From Paracoccaceae bacterium (GTDB lineage Bacteria > Pseudomonadota > Alphaproteobacteria > Rhodobacterales > Rhodobacteraceae): a stretch of 64,000 nucleotides of DNA. Positions 16,553 to 26,838 of this stretch are shown here, piece by piece. The DNA lies in contig JANREX010000065.1 in assembly GCA_030758115.1 (NCBI GenBank), positions 26,680 through 90,679 on the forward strand, read 5' to 3'. The notes beneath the pieces were generated by a model. The model was not told the origin of the DNA. It ran no database searches and was given only the letters and a program-made list of their open reading frames with translations. The translations under genes and the position numbers were made by a program. The number at the start of each line of letters is the position of its first letter. The stretch's first letter is position 1.

Positions 16553-18910
16553 ATGTCGGGTGCAAGTGGTTTGAATACGGTAACAAGTGACAGCGCAGGC
16601 GGGTCGATGACCCGCGCATGTGCCAGTATCATCGCTCATGCGGGGGTTTTGGCCCTGCTTGCGTTGCTGTCGCTGGTGCTTGCCCTCGCGATCGACGACG
16701 AAGGCCTTGCGCAACTCTTTCTGGCGGTCACATCGGTTTTGGGGGCCACGCTTTTGCTGGCCTTCCTGGGGCGGCGCATGTTGGCCATGGCGGCCACACG
16801 GCGGTCGGGTGCGATCAGGGATCTGGTGGCGCGCGACATCACCCCCGCGATCCTGTCTGATGCGGATGGGGAGGTGACATTCTGCAACCCGGCGGCTGTC
16901 GCGCGTTTCGCCCCGCAGGGCGGGCAAACCCTGCAATGGCTGTTTCGCGGTGTCCTGGCCAATCCGGGTCCGCTGCTGTTCCGGCTGCAGGCAAAGGCCA
17001 CGGCGCAGGGGGCCGCGCGCGAGGATGTGGTGATCCGGGGGGGGCATCTGCGCCTGGCCGTGACCCGTCTGGACGGGGGCGCCTTCCTTTGGCGGGCCGA
17101 GGATATTGCAAGCCGTCCGCCCGCTGCGCGGGGCATGACCGGGACTGATATCGCGATGCTCACGGTCGGGCGGGGCGGGGCGATCCTGTCGATGAACGAC
17201 GCGGCACGATGTCTGATCGGGGAACGGGTGAAGTCGCTCGATCGCTTGTGCACCGATCTGCCGTTTCGCCAGGGACAGGTTCATCGCATCGCGACGGCCA
17301 AGGGGCTGACGCCCTGCCTGGTGGTTGAAACCGAACCGGGCATCGGACGGCGCGAGGTTTTCCTTCTACCCATGCCCGAAAGCGCCGAAACCGTGCAGGA
17401 TGGCGGCACAGATCTGCAGGAAGGCTGGCGCTTTTTCGATGCTTTGCCGGTACCCTTGCTGAAACTCGATCCCGAGGGGGATGTTCTTCTGTCAAATCGT
17501 CCCGCGCGCGAGTTGCTGGGATATCGCGATGCGGCGCCGCGGCGCATGTCCGACCTGATGGAGGGGTTGGGCCGCTCGATTGCCGATTGGCTCGCAGAGG
17601 CTGCGGTGGGCCGCGCCGGTCCGCATTCCGAATTCCTGCGTTTGACGCGCACCGATAACGAGGTCTTTGTCCAGGTCACGCTGAACCGGGTGCAGGATCG
17701 CGGCCAGCCTGCGCTGATCGCGGTACTGTCCGATGCGACCGAACTCAAGACGCTGGAGGCGCAATTCGTCCAGAGTCAGAAGATGCAGGCCATCGGCGAA
17801 TTGGCCGGCGGCGTGGCGCATGATTTCAACAACTTGCTGACCGCCATTTCAGGCCATTGCGACCTGCTGTTGTTGCGTCACGACCAGGGCGACCCGGATT
17901 ATGGCGACCTGGTTCAGATCCATCAGAACGCCAACCGGGCTGCGGCGCTGGTGGGCCAGTTGCTGGCCTTTTCGCGCAAACAGACCCTCCGGCCGGAGGT
18001 TCTGGACCTGCGTGATACGCTGTCGGACCTGACCCATCTGCTGAACCGGCTTGTCGGCGAGAAGATCACCCTGACGCTGACCCATGAACCGGTGCAGCAG
18101 GCGGTGCGCGCGGACAAGCGGCAGTTGGAGCAGGTCTTGATGAACCTGGTCGTCAATGCCCGCGATGCGATGCCCGGCGGTGGCGAGATCCGGATCGAGA
18201 CCGAGGGGTTGCTCTTGCGCAAGCCGATGGAGCGGGACCGCGTCACGCTTCCGCCGGGCTCCTATGTCTCGGTCAAGGTCTCGGATCATGGGCATGGCAT
18301 ACCGGCCGACAAGCTGCAGAAGGTCTTCGAGCCATTCTACACGACCAAGCGCACGGGCGAGGGGACAGGCCTTGGCCTGTCCACGGCCTACGGGATCGTC
18401 AAGCAAAGTGGCGGCTATATCTTCGTGGACAGCGTGGTCGGGCAGGGCACCTGTTTCACCCTGCTGTTTCCTGGCCATGATCTTGTCACGGCGCCCGTGG
18501 TGCCGGCCCCGGCCGCGGTGCTGTCGGGCAAGGGACAGCGCCTGGGCGATGGCGTGGTTCTGCTGGTCGAGGATGAAGCGCCGGTGCGGGCCTTTGCCTC
18601 GCGGGCGCTGCGTCTGCGCGGCTATACCGTGATCGAGGCGGATTCGGCCGAGCAGGCCCTGCGCACGCTGGAGGACAGCACCCTCAGCGTCGATATCTTC
18701 GTGACCGATGTGATCATGCCCGGCATGGATGGGCCAAGCTGGGTGCGAGAGGCGCTCAAGCAAAGGCCGGATGTGCGGGTGGTTTTCGTCTCGGGCTATG
18801 CCGAGGAATCATTCGGCGATGCCCAGGCAAGCATTCCGAACTCGGTTTTCCTGCCCAAGCCGTTTTCGCTCAACGATCTGACCGAAACGGTGAAGGGACA
18901 GCTGCATTGA
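16553..18910 (+). CDS. cckA: CckA hybrid sensor histidine kinase/response regulator
   Basis: This protein of about 785 residues has the CckA architecture. Two N-terminal membrane spans (about 30-48 and 55-74) are followed by PAS-like regions and a phosphoacceptor H423 in ELAGGVAHDFNNLLTAISGH. The ATPase domain carries NLVVNARDAMP and GEGTGLGLSTAYGIV. A C-terminal receiver has D719 in VTDVIMPGMDG and ends with PKPFSLNDL. In alphaproteobacteria CckA phosphorylates, via ChpT, the cell-cycle regulator CtrA. ctrA itself lies 34 kb away in this window. In Rhodobacterales this pathway governs motility, gene-transfer-agent release and quorum-sensing outputs. Start ATG 16553 is preferred over TTG 16550, and ATG 16607 is also possible. 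Confidence 0.93.
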   Translation: MSGASGLNTVTSDSAGGSMTRACASIIAHAGVLALLALLSLVLALAIDDEGLAQLFLAVTSVLGATLLLAFLGRRMLAMAATRRSGAIRDLVARDITPAILSDADGEVTFCNPAAVARFAPQGGQTLQWLFRGVLANPGPLLFRLQAKATAQGAAREDVVIRGGHLRLAVTRLDGGAFLWRAEDIASRPPAARGMTGTDIAMLTVGRGGAILSMNDAARCLIGERVKSLDRLCTDLPFRQGQVHRIATAKGLTPCLVVETEPGIGRREVFLLPMPESAETVQDGGTDLQEGWRFFDALPVPLLKLDPEGDVLLSNRPARELLGYRDAAPRRMSDLMEGLGRSIADWLAEAAVGRAGPHSEFLRLTRTDNEVFVQVTLNRVQDRGQPALIAVLSDATELKTLEAQFVQSQKMQAIGELAGGVAHDFNNLLTAISGHCDLLLLRHDQGDPDYGDLVQIHQNANRAAALVGQLLAFSRKQTLRPEVLDLRDTLSDLTHLLNRLVGEKITLTLTHEPVQQAVRADKRQLEQVLMNLVVNARDAMPGGGEIRIETEGLLLRKPMERDRVTLPPGSYVSVKVSDHGHGIPADKLQKVFEPFYTTKRTGEGTGLGLSTAYGIVKQSGGYIFVDSVVGQGTCFTLLFPGHDLVTAPVVPAPAAVLSGKGQRLGDGVVLLVEDEAPVRAFASRALRLRGYTVIEADSAEQALRTLEDSTLSVDIFVTDVIMPGMDGPSWVREALKQRPDVRVVFVSGYAEESFGDAQASIPNSVFLPKPFSLNDLTETVKGQLH

Positions 18911-18937
18911 TGTCATGACGCCGATAGGGTCGGGGCC

Positions 18938-19546
18938 TCAGCCACCCCGCACCGGGATCGCGTCCCAAAGTGCGAATTCCTCGGCGCAGACATGCCGCAG
19001 CCGCTCTTCGACCACCGGCGAGAGTGTCAGGTCCATCTCGGGCGAGACATTGCTGCGCGGCAGAACGATTCGCATCTCCAGCCGATCCTCGAGGAAGCGC
19101 AGCAGCCCCGGCTGATCCTCGTAGCGGAACAGATGATCGATCGCCGTGCCGTTCGGGCGGGGTTCCAGGAAACGGGCCTGGCTGCCGACATTGGCAAAAC
19201 CGGGCGTGTCCTTCTGCATGTAGGCGGTCACGAAATCGTCGAAACTGACGTCGAATGTGGCATTGGGCTTGCCCTGCATGAAGGGGCGACGGCGAAACCT
19301 GTACCAGCTGCCCAGCCAGCTGATCGGCTCGCGCATCACGGCCAGGGTTTCGACCGTATCGGTCTTGCAGGCCTTCTCGAACATCGGCCGAAAGAAGCGG
19401 TTATAGCGGTAAAGTGGCGCATGTTTCAGCTCGGGCGGGTCAAGCACCGCGATCGCGGCATGAGGGGCCAGGGCCTCTTCCCAGGCCGTCGTTCCGGTCT
19501 TGGGCACGGACAGAAAGACCAGACCTTGCTTCCAGAAAACCAGCAT
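18938..19546 (-). CDS. Sulfotransferase-family protein
   Basis: This 202-residue protein has a P-loop SVPKTGTTAW (13-22), matching the 5'-phosphosulfate-binding loop of PAPS sulfotransferases, and REPISWLGSWYRF near 72-85, matching the 3'-phosphate-binding element. Homologues beside recA in Rhodobacteraceae are often labelled gamma-glutamyl kinase, but nothing here resembles that amino acid kinase fold. The acceptor is unknown. It is convergent with cckA (27-bp gap) and divergent from recA. It has no signal peptide or membrane span. Confidence 0.72.
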   Translation of the reverse strand: MLVFWKQGLVFLSVPKTGTTAWEEALAPHAAIAVLDPPELKHAPLYRYNRFFRPMFEKACKTDTVETLAVMREPISWLGSWYRFRRRPFMQGKPNATFDVSFDDFVTAYMQKDTPGFANVGSQARFLEPRPNGTAIDHLFRYEDQPGLLRFLEDRLEMRIVLPRSNVSPEMDLTLSPVVEERLRHVCAEEFALWDAIPVRGG

Positions 19547-19640
19547 GTGACCTCTCTTGTCGCGGGATACCGAACCGTCTTCACACCCTTAAACTACTCC
19601 TTAACCAGTTTGGGCAAAAGTGGAACCACGAAAATTGATC

Positions 19641-19669
19641 TTGAAATGTTCCTGTTTTGGTCTCATAAC
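19641..19669 (+). promoter_or_regulatory. recA promoter (sigma-70 type)
   Basis: TTGAAA at 19641-19646 and CATAAC at 19664-19669 are separated by 17 bp, an ordinary housekeeping spacing. The -10 element lies inside a 7-bp inverted repeat, TTTTGGT (19655-19661) and ACCAAAA (19668-19674), which could bind an additional factor or be chance. Transcription would start just upstream of or within the SOS box, consistent with repression by LexA. Confidence 0.65.
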
Positions 19670-19678
19670 CAAAAACAA

Positions 19679-19693
19679 GAACAAGACAGGAAC
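19679..19693 (+). promoter_or_regulatory. SOS (LexA) box of recA
   Basis: GAACAAGACAGGAAC fits GAAC-N7-GAAC. Read on the other strand this is GTTC-N7-GTTC, the LexA site known for Rhodobacter and other alphaproteobacteria. It starts ten bases after the -10 element and 66 bp before recA, where bound LexA would block transcription. Position and exact match make this strong although no binding data are available. Confidence 0.85.
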
Positions 19694-19744
19694 ACAGGCA
19701 ATCGTTGCCGCCCGCGACCGGGTGTGGAATAAGGGGTCATAACA

Positions 19745-20821
<1,077 letters not shown>

Positions 20822-20863
20822 TCGTGCCGGGGTCCTGCGGGGCCCGGCCTTGCCTTCTTGCTC

Positions 20864-20892
20864 AAAGGCCCGCCCTGACCGGCGGGCCTTTT
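20864..20892 (+). terminator. Rho-independent terminator after recA
   Basis: An 11-bp perfect stem, AAAGGCCCGCC and GGCGGGCCTTT, encloses a 6-base loop and is followed by T. It lies 43 bp after the recA stop codon. With flanking A and T runs it could act in both directions, but only recA leads into it. Confidence 0.85.
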
Positions 20893-20989
20893 GCATTTGC
20901 GCGACGCACATCGCCAAGCGCCTGTGGACAGCCGCGCCTGTGCCCGTTACATCAGCGCAAAGCCCGTGACCTTAACGGAAAGTCCGCCC

Positions 20990-23650
20990 ATGCCCACGCT
21001 GAATGATATCCGATCGACCTTCCTGTCCTATTTCGCCAAGCAGGGGCACGAGGTTGTGCCCTCGAGCCCGCTTGTGCCACGCAATGACCCGACGCTGATG
21101 TTCGCGAATTCGGGCATGGTGCAGTTCAAGAACCTGTTCACCGGGGTCGAGCATCGCGATTACAAGCGCGCGACCACGGCGCAGAAATGCGTGCGCGCCG
21201 GTGGCAAGCACAATGACCTGGACAACGTGGGCTATACCGCGCGGCATCACACGTTTTTCGAGATGCTGGGCAATTTCAGCTTTGGCGACTATTTCAAGAC
21301 CGAGGCGATCCCCTTCGCCTGGGAATTGCTGACCAAGGATTTCGACATCCCCAAGGACCGTTTGCTGGTCACGGTCTATCATACCGATGACGAGGCCGCG
21401 AATATCTGGAAAAAGGTGGCCGGGCTCTCGGATGACCGGATCATCCGTATTCCGACCAATGACAACTTCTGGATGATGGGGCCGACCGGACCATGCGGGC
21501 CCTGTACCGAGATCTTCTTTGACCATGGCGATCACATCTGGGGTGGCCCTCCGGGCAGCCCCGACGAGGATGGTGACCGTTTCGTCGAGATCTGGAACCT
21601 TGTCTTCATGCAATACGAGCAGTTCGAGGATGGCAGCCGGCGCGAACTGGCCGCGCAATCCATCGACACCGGCATGGGGATCGAGCGGGTTGCCGCCCTG
21701 CTGCAGGGCACCAATGACAACTATGCGACCGATCTGATCCGCAGCCTGATCGAGGCCAGTGCGCATGTCACCTCGACCGACCCGGACGGTCCGGGCAAGA
21801 CCCATCACCGGGTGATCGCGGATCACCTGCGGTCGACCTCGTTCCTGATTGCGGATGGTGTGATGCCGTCGAATGACGGGCGCGGCTATGTGTTGCGCCG
21901 GATCATGCGGCGCGCGATGCGTCATGCGCATCTGCTGGGTGCGAAGGATCCGGTCATGCATCAGCTGGTGCCCGCATTGGTGCGCCAGATGGGCGCGGCC
22001 TATCCGGAACTGGCGCGCGCTCAGGCGCTGATCGAAGAGACGCTGCGGCTGGAGGAATCCCGCTTCAAGCAGACGCTTGATCGGGGTCTGCGGCTTCTGG
22101 ATGACGAACTGTCAAGCCTGCCCGAAGGGGCGGCCTTGCCGGGGGCGGCGGCGTTCAAGCTTTATGATACCTATGGTTTCCCGCTGGACCTGACGCAGGA
22201 TGCGCTGCGCGAAAAAGGCCGGGCGGTGGATACCGATGGCTTCGATACCGCGATGGCCGAGCAGAAAGCCAAGGCGCGCGCGGCCTGGTCGGGCAGCGGC
22301 GAGGCGGCTGATGCCACGATCTGGTTCGATATTGCCGACACGCATGGGGCCACGGATTTCCTGGGCTATGACACGGAAACCGCCGAAGGCCAGGTGATGG
22401 CGCTGGTGCGCGAGGGGGCAGAGGTTGCCTCGGCCAAGGCGGGCGAGAGCGTTCAGATCGTCATGAACCAGACTCCCTTCTATGCGGAAAGCGGCGGTCA
22501 GGTGGGCGATACGGGGTTCCTGCGCGGGCATGACCTGCTGGTGCGGATCACCGACACGCGCAAATCTGCCGGTGTCTTCATCCATTTCGGCGAGGTCGTC
22601 GAGGGCGAGATCGTCAAGGGCGGCCATGGCGCGCTTGAGGTGGATCACGCGCGGCGCGCGGCGATCCGCGCCAACCACTCGGCCACGCACCTGCTGCACG
22701 AAGCCCTGCGCGAGGCGCTGGGTGATCATGTCGCGCAGCGCGGGTCGCTGAACGCGCCGGATCGTCTGCGCTTTGACTTCAGCCATTCCAAGGCGCTGAG
22801 CGCCGAGGAACTGGGCCGCGTGGCGGAACAGGTCAATGCCTTCATCCGCCAGAACAGCCCGGTCGAAACACGTATCATGACCCCTGACGATGCCCGCGAC
22901 ATCGGGGCGCAGGCGCTTTTCGGCGAGAAATACGGCGAGGAGGTGCGTGTCGTGTCCATGGGGCGCGCCGATACGGGCAAGGGCCATGATGGCAAGACAT
23001 GGTCGATCGAACTCTGCGGCGGCACCCATGTCGCGCGTACGGGCGATATCGGCGTCTGCGTGATCCTGGGCGACAGTGCCTCCAGCGCGGGGGTGCGCCG
23101 TATCGAGGCGCTGACCGGTGAGGCCGCCGTGGCGCATGTCAGGGCCGAGGCGCAACGCCTGGCCCAGGCCTGTGACACGCTCAAGGCGCAACCTGCGGAT
23201 CTGGCGGATCGTCTGCGCGCCCTTCTGGACGAGCGTCGCGCGCTGTCCAACGAGGTGGCGCAACTGCGTCGGGAACTGGCCATGGCTGGTGGCGCGGGGC
23301 AAGGTGCAGCACCAGAAGCCAAGGAAATCAACGGTGTGTCCTTCATTGCTCAGGTGTTGTCGGGGGTGTCGGGCAAAGACCTGCCCGCGCTGATCGACGA
23401 GCACAAGCAGCGCATCGGATCCGGTGCGGTTCTGCTGATTGCGGATGCCGATGGCAAGGCGGCGGTGGCGGCCGGTGTGACGGCGGATCTGACGGGCCGC
23501 GTGTCGGCCGTGGACATGGTCCGCGCGGCGGTGCCTGCGCTGGGTGGCAAGGGCGGCGGTGGCCGGCCCGACATGGCCCAGGGCGGTGGCGCGGATGCAT
23601 CCAAGGCGGCCGAGGCGATCATGGCCGTCGAAGCGCTGCTTGGCGCCTGA
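20990..23650 (+). CDS. alaS: Alanine--tRNA ligase
   Basis: This 886-residue class II synthetase charges tRNA-Ala. The N-terminal catalytic core shows [18 protein letters not shown] and [13 protein letters not shown]. The editing domain has its zinc ligands H563, H567 ([12 protein letters not shown]), C676 and H680 ([10 protein letters not shown]). The C-terminal C-Ala domain ends with [16 protein letters not shown] 20990 with GGAAAG upstream is chosen over an in-frame upstream frame that begins inside the recA terminator. The gene follows recA, as in many Rhodobacteraceae. Confidence 0.97.
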   Translation: MPTLNDIRSTFLSYFAKQGHEVVPSSPLVPRNDPTLMFANSGMVQFKNLFTGVEHRDYKRATTAQKCVRAGGKHNDLDNVGYTARHHTFFEMLGNFSFGDYFKTEAIPFAWELLTKDFDIPKDRLLVTVYHTDDEAANIWKKVAGLSDDRIIRIPTNDNFWMMGPTGPCGPCTEIFFDHGDHIWGGPPGSPDEDGDRFVEIWNLVFMQYEQFEDGSRRELAAQSIDTGMGIERVAALLQGTNDNYATDLIRSLIEASAHVTSTDPDGPGKTHHRVIADHLRSTSFLIADGVMPSNDGRGYVLRRIMRRAMRHAHLLGAKDPVMHQLVPALVRQMGAAYPELARAQALIEETLRLEESRFKQTLDRGLRLLDDELSSLPEGAALPGAAAFKLYDTYGFPLDLTQDALREKGRAVDTDGFDTAMAEQKAKARAAWSGSGEAADATIWFDIADTHGATDFLGYDTETAEGQVMALVREGAEVASAKAGESVQIVMNQTPFYAESGGQVGDTGFLRGHDLLVRITDTRKSAGVFIHFGEVVEGEIVKGGHGALEVDHARRAAIRANHSATHLLHEALREALGDHVAQRGSLNAPDRLRFDFSHSKALSAEELGRVAEQVNAFIRQNSPVETRIMTPDDARDIGAQALFGEKYGEEVRVVSMGRADTGKGHDGKTWSIELCGGTHVARTGDIGVCVILGDSASSAGVRRIEALTGEAAVAHVRAEAQRLAQACDTLKAQPADLADRLRALLDERRALSNEVAQLRRELAMAGGAGQGAAPEAKEINGVSFIAQVLSGVSGKDLPALIDEHKQRIGSGAVLLIADADGKAAVAAGVTADLTGRVSAVDMVRAAVPALGGKGGGGRPDMAQGGGADASKAAEAIMAVEALLGA

Positions 23651-23665
23651 GGGAAGGAAAAGACC

Positions 23666-23950
23666 ATGACAGCCTATATCATCGCGCGGATCGAAGTGAC
23701 GGATCTTGAGGATTACAAGACCTATGCCAGCCAGACGGTCGCACAGGCCGAAGCGGCTGGCGGCACCTTTCTGGTGAAGGGCGGGCCGATGGTGCAGGTC
23801 GAAGGCCAGGGACCCGACCGCCATGTCGTGATCAGTTTTCCCACGCGGGAACAGGCGCTTGCATGGTACAATTCACCTGAATACCAGGCGATCCTGCCGA
23901 TCGCCCTGCGCAGCAGCCGCCGCGATCTGGTGATCGTGGACGGGATCTGA
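23666..23950 (+). CDS. DUF1330-family protein, copy 1
   Basis: This 94-residue protein of the DUF1330 family has a ferredoxin-like alpha/beta barrel fold related to dimeric monooxygenases. Typical features are IARIEVTDLEDYKTYA near the start, GGTFLVKGG near 32 and WYNSPEYQAILP near 67-78. Its function is unknown. It lies 15 bp after alaS and 15 bp before a second member, so the three are probably co-transcribed. No catalytic residue can be assigned. Confidence 0.85.
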   Translation: MTAYIIARIEVTDLEDYKTYASQTVAQAEAAGGTFLVKGGPMVQVEGQGPDRHVVISFPTREQALAWYNSPEYQAILPIALRSSRRDLVIVDGI

Positions 23951-23965
23951 AGAAGGAAAACACCG

Positions 23966-24253
23966 ATGAGCGCACTCTGGATTGCCCATGTGACCGTGAC
24001 CGACCCCGACGCATACGGGCGTTATGCGCAGCTGGCGGGCCCCGCCATCGCCAAGCACGGTGGCGCCTTCATCGCCCGTGGCGGGCGGTTCGTGCAGCTT
24101 GAGGGCAAGGAACGCCCGCGCAACGTGGTGGCGCGCTTTCCTTCGGTCGAAGCGGCGGAAGCCTGCTATCACTCGCCCGAATACCAGGAAGCGCTGAGCC
24201 ATGCGCGCGGCGCATCCGAGCGCGAGCTGGTGATCGTCGAAATCACCGAGTAA
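23966..24253 (+). CDS. DUF1330-family protein, copy 2
   Basis: This 95-residue paralogue of the preceding gene keeps the same landmarks (VTDPDAYGRYA, GGAFIARGG, CYHSPEYQEAL, ending ERELVIVEI). The copies share the fold and key positions but have diverged in most others, so the duplication is not recent. AAGGAAAA before the ATG is a good ribosome site. The tandem pair might form a heterodimer, since the family is usually dimeric. That is inference. Confidence 0.85.
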   Translation: MSALWIAHVTVTDPDAYGRYAQLAGPAIAKHGGAFIARGGRFVQLEGKERPRNVVARFPSVEAAEACYHSPEYQEALSHARGASERELVIVEITE

Positions 24254-24301
24254 GCCGCCTGCGCGGGACTGGACCGGGTCTGTGTTCGGCCTAGCTTTCG
24301 G

Positions 24302-24877
24302 ATGACCGTTCCGAAAGCAGGTTCCATCTTGTCCCGTTTTTTCGCGCTTATCCTCCTGATCCTGCCAACAGGTCTTTGGGCCAATGACTGGGACGCGCTG
24401 CGCGCACCCGGCGCCATCGCGCTGATGCGGCATGCCATCGCGCCCGGTGGGGGCGATCCTGCGGGGTTCGTGCTGGGCGATTGTGCGACCCAGCGCAATC
24501 TGGACAATCGTGGCCGCGAGCAGGCGCGCCGCACGGGCGAGGCGCTGCGCGCGCAGGGCATCGCCTTCGATCAGGTCTGGTCAAGCGGCTGGTGTCGCTG
24601 TGTGGATACCGCGCGGCTGCTGGACATGGGCCCGTTCGAGGTGCGCCCCTTCCTGCATTCCTTCTTCGGCAATCGCGCGGATGGTCCCGCGCAGACGCGC
24701 GAGGCGCTGGCCGCGATCGCGGCCCAGCCCATGGATGCACGGCTTTTGCTGGTGACCCATCAGGTCAATATCTCGGCCCTGACCGGCGTTGTGCCATCCT
24801 CGGGCGAGATCATCGTCGTGCAACGGCGCCCCGACGGCGGTCTTGAGGTGTCAGGGCGCGTGAGTATCGCGCCCTGA
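24302..24877 (+). CDS. Exported histidine phosphatase-family protein
   Basis: This 191-residue protein has an N-terminal hydrophobic export signal (FFALILLILPTGLWA) and a branch-1-like histidine phosphatase core. Nucleophile H44 lies in LMRHAIAPG, where RHA replaces the common RHG, and the second histidine lies in LLVTHQVNI. SGWCRCVDTA near 95 is also characteristic. It should be periplasmic or membrane-anchored, and its substrate is unknown. ATG 24302 lacks a clear ribosome site. TTG 24329 has AGG nearby and would give a more compact signal peptide, so the start is uncertain. Confidence 0.8.
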   Translation: MTVPKAGSILSRFFALILLILPTGLWANDWDALRAPGAIALMRHAIAPGGGDPAGFVLGDCATQRNLDNRGREQARRTGEALRAQGIAFDQVWSSGWCRCVDTARLLDMGPFEVRPFLHSFFGNRADGPAQTREALAAIAAQPMDARLLLVTHQVNISALTGVVPSSGEIIVVQRRPDGGLEVSGRVSIAP

Positions 24878-24887
24878 CACATTGATA

Positions 24888-26708
24888 TCACTTGGCTTTC
24901 GCGTGGCGCTTGCGCTCGTGCGGATCCAGGTAGCGCTTGCGCAGGCGGATCGCGTTGGGCGTCACTTCGACCAGTTCGTCATCGTCGACATAGGCGATGG
25001 CCTGTTCCAGCGTCATCGTGATCGGCGTGGTCAGGCGTACCGCCTCATCCGTGCCCGAGGCGCGGACGTTGGTCAGTTTCTTGCCCTTCAGCGGGTTCAC
25101 GTCCAGGTCGTTGTCGCGGCTATGCTCGCCGATGATCATGCCCTGGTAGACATCCGCCTGCGCGCCGATGAACAGGCGCCCACGCTCTTCGAGGTTCCAC
25201 AGCGCATAGGCGACCGAGGTTCCGTTCTCCATCGAGATCAGCACACCGGCGCGGCGGCCGGGGATGGCGCCCTTGTGGGGGGACCAGCTGTTGAACACGC
25301 GGTTCAGAACGCCGGTGCCGCGCGTGTCGGTCAGGAATTCGCCGTGATAGCCGATCAGGCCGCGCGAGGGCACCATCGCGATGATGCGGGTCTTGCCGAC
25401 GCCTGCGGGTTTCATCTCGACCAGTTCGCCCTTGCGGGTGCCGGTGATCTTTTCGATCACGACGCCGGAATATTCGTCATCCACGTCGATGGTGACTTCC
25501 TCGATCGGTTCCAGACGCTCGCCGTTCGGGCCTTCGCGGAACAGGACCTGCGGGCGCGAAATGCTGAGTTCAAAGCCTTCGCGGCGCATGTTCTCGATCA
25601 GGACGCCCATCTGCAGTTCGCCGCGGCCGGCCACTTCGAAGGCTTCGCCGCCAGGCGTGTCGGTCACCTTGATGGCGACGTTGGATTCGGCCTCTTTCAT
25701 CAGGCGCTCGCGGATCACGCGCGATTGCACCTTCTTGCCGTCACGGCCGGCCAGCGGGCTGTCGTTGATGCCGAAGGTCACGGTGATGGTGGGCGGATCG
25801 ATCGGCTGGGCGGGCAGGGGCACATCCACGGCCAGGGCGCAGATCGTATCGGCCACGGTGGCCTTGGTCATGCCGGCCAGGCTGACGATGTCGCCTGCGA
25901 CGGCCTCGTCGATGTCCTGCTGTCCCAGGCCGCGGAAGGCCTGCACGCGGGTCACGCGGAACTGTTCGATCTTCTGGCCGATGCGGGACAGCGCCTGCAC
26001 GGTCGCGCCAACCTTCAGGCGGCCCGATTCGACGCGCCCGGTCAGAAGGCGGCCCACGAAAGGGTCCGATCCAAGAGTGGTGGCCAGCATGCGGAAAGGT
26101 TCATCGGCGTGCTTTTGCTGCTTGGGCGCGGGCACGTGCCGCACGATCAGGTTGAACAGCGCGGCCAGATCCTTGCGCGGTCCCTTGAGGTCGGCATCGG
26201 CCCAGCCGGAACGGCCCGAGGCGTAGAGATGGGGGAAATCCAGCTGGTCCTCATTGGCGCCGAGGTTGGCGAAAAGATCAAAGCATTCGTCCAGCGCGCG
26301 ATCGGGTTCGGCATCGGGCTTGTCGACCTTGTTCAGCACCACGATCGGGCGCAGGCCAAGCGCAAGTGCCTTGGATGTCACGAATTTTGTCTGCGGCATC
26401 GGACCTTCTGCGGCATCGACCAGCAGCACGACGCCATCGACCATCGACAGGATCCGCTCCACCTCGCCACCGAAATCGGCGTGGCCGGGGGTGTCGACGA
26501 TATTGATCCGCGTGCCCTTCCATTCGACCGAGGTCGCCTTGGCAAGAATGGTGATGCCACGCTCACGTTCCAGGTCATTGCTGTCCATGGCGCGTTCGGT
26601 CGTTGCCTGGTTTTCGCGATAGGTGCCCGACTGCTTGAGCAGCTCGTCCACCAGGGTCGTCTTGCCGTGGTCCACATGCGCGATGATGGCGATATTTCGC
26701 AGGTCCAT
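24888..26708 (-). CDS. typA: Translational GTPase TypA/BipA
   Basis: This 606-residue ribosome-associated GTPase of the EF-G class is involved in 50S assembly and stress or cold adaptation. It shows AHVDHGKTT (G1), RGITILAK (G2), DTPGHADF (G3), NKVDKPDA (G4) and the TypA C-terminal region with [14 protein letters not shown] 26708 ([12 protein letters not shown]) with AAAGGA upstream is chosen over a longer frame starting at 26771. The gene is convergent with the histidine phosphatase (10-bp gap). Confidence 0.95.
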   Translation of the reverse strand: MDLRNIAIIAHVDHGKTTLVDELLKQSGTYRENQATTERAMDSNDLERERGITILAKATSVEWKGTRINIVDTPGHADFGGEVERILSMVDGVVLLVDAAEGPMPQTKFVTSKALALGLRPIVVLNKVDKPDAEPDRALDECFDLFANLGANEDQLDFPHLYASGRSGWADADLKGPRKDLAALFNLIVRHVPAPKQQKHADEPFRMLATTLGSDPFVGRLLTGRVESGRLKVGATVQALSRIGQKIEQFRVTRVQAFRGLGQQDIDEAVAGDIVSLAGMTKATVADTICALAVDVPLPAQPIDPPTITVTFGINDSPLAGRDGKKVQSRVIRERLMKEAESNVAIKVTDTPGGEAFEVAGRGELQMGVLIENMRREGFELSISRPQVLFREGPNGERLEPIEEVTIDVDDEYSGVVIEKITGTRKGELVEMKPAGVGKTRIIAMVPSRGLIGYHGEFLTDTRGTGVLNRVFNSWSPHKGAIPGRRAGVLISMENGTSVAYALWNLEERGRLFIGAQADVYQGMIIGEHSRDNDLDVNPLKGKKLTNVRASGTDEAVRLTTPITMTLEQAIAYVDDDELVEVTPNAIRLRKRYLDPHERKRHAKAK

Positions 26709-26769
26709 TGTCTGTCCTTTGGGGAAGTTTGCGGCGGGGTACATGACACTTTGCAAAAAGACCAGACGC

Positions 26770-26787
26770 AAAGGGCCGCATGGCCCC
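26770..26787 (-). terminator. Possible terminator of the M50 protease gene
   Basis: On the minus strand a GGGCC-ATGC-GGCCC hairpin is followed by TTTGCG, about 50 bp after the M50 gene stop. The stem is short and the T tract weak, so termination is only possible. Confidence 0.35.
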
Positions 26788-26838
26788 GCAGAAGCGATTT
26801 TCTGCGTTGCAGCGTGTCGATCCTGCCGCCGTTCCTGC

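Noticed and set aside
18938..19546. Gamma-glutamyl kinase as the product
   Set aside because: The P-loop and the second motif fit a PAPS sulfotransferase, and nothing matches the amino acid kinase fold.
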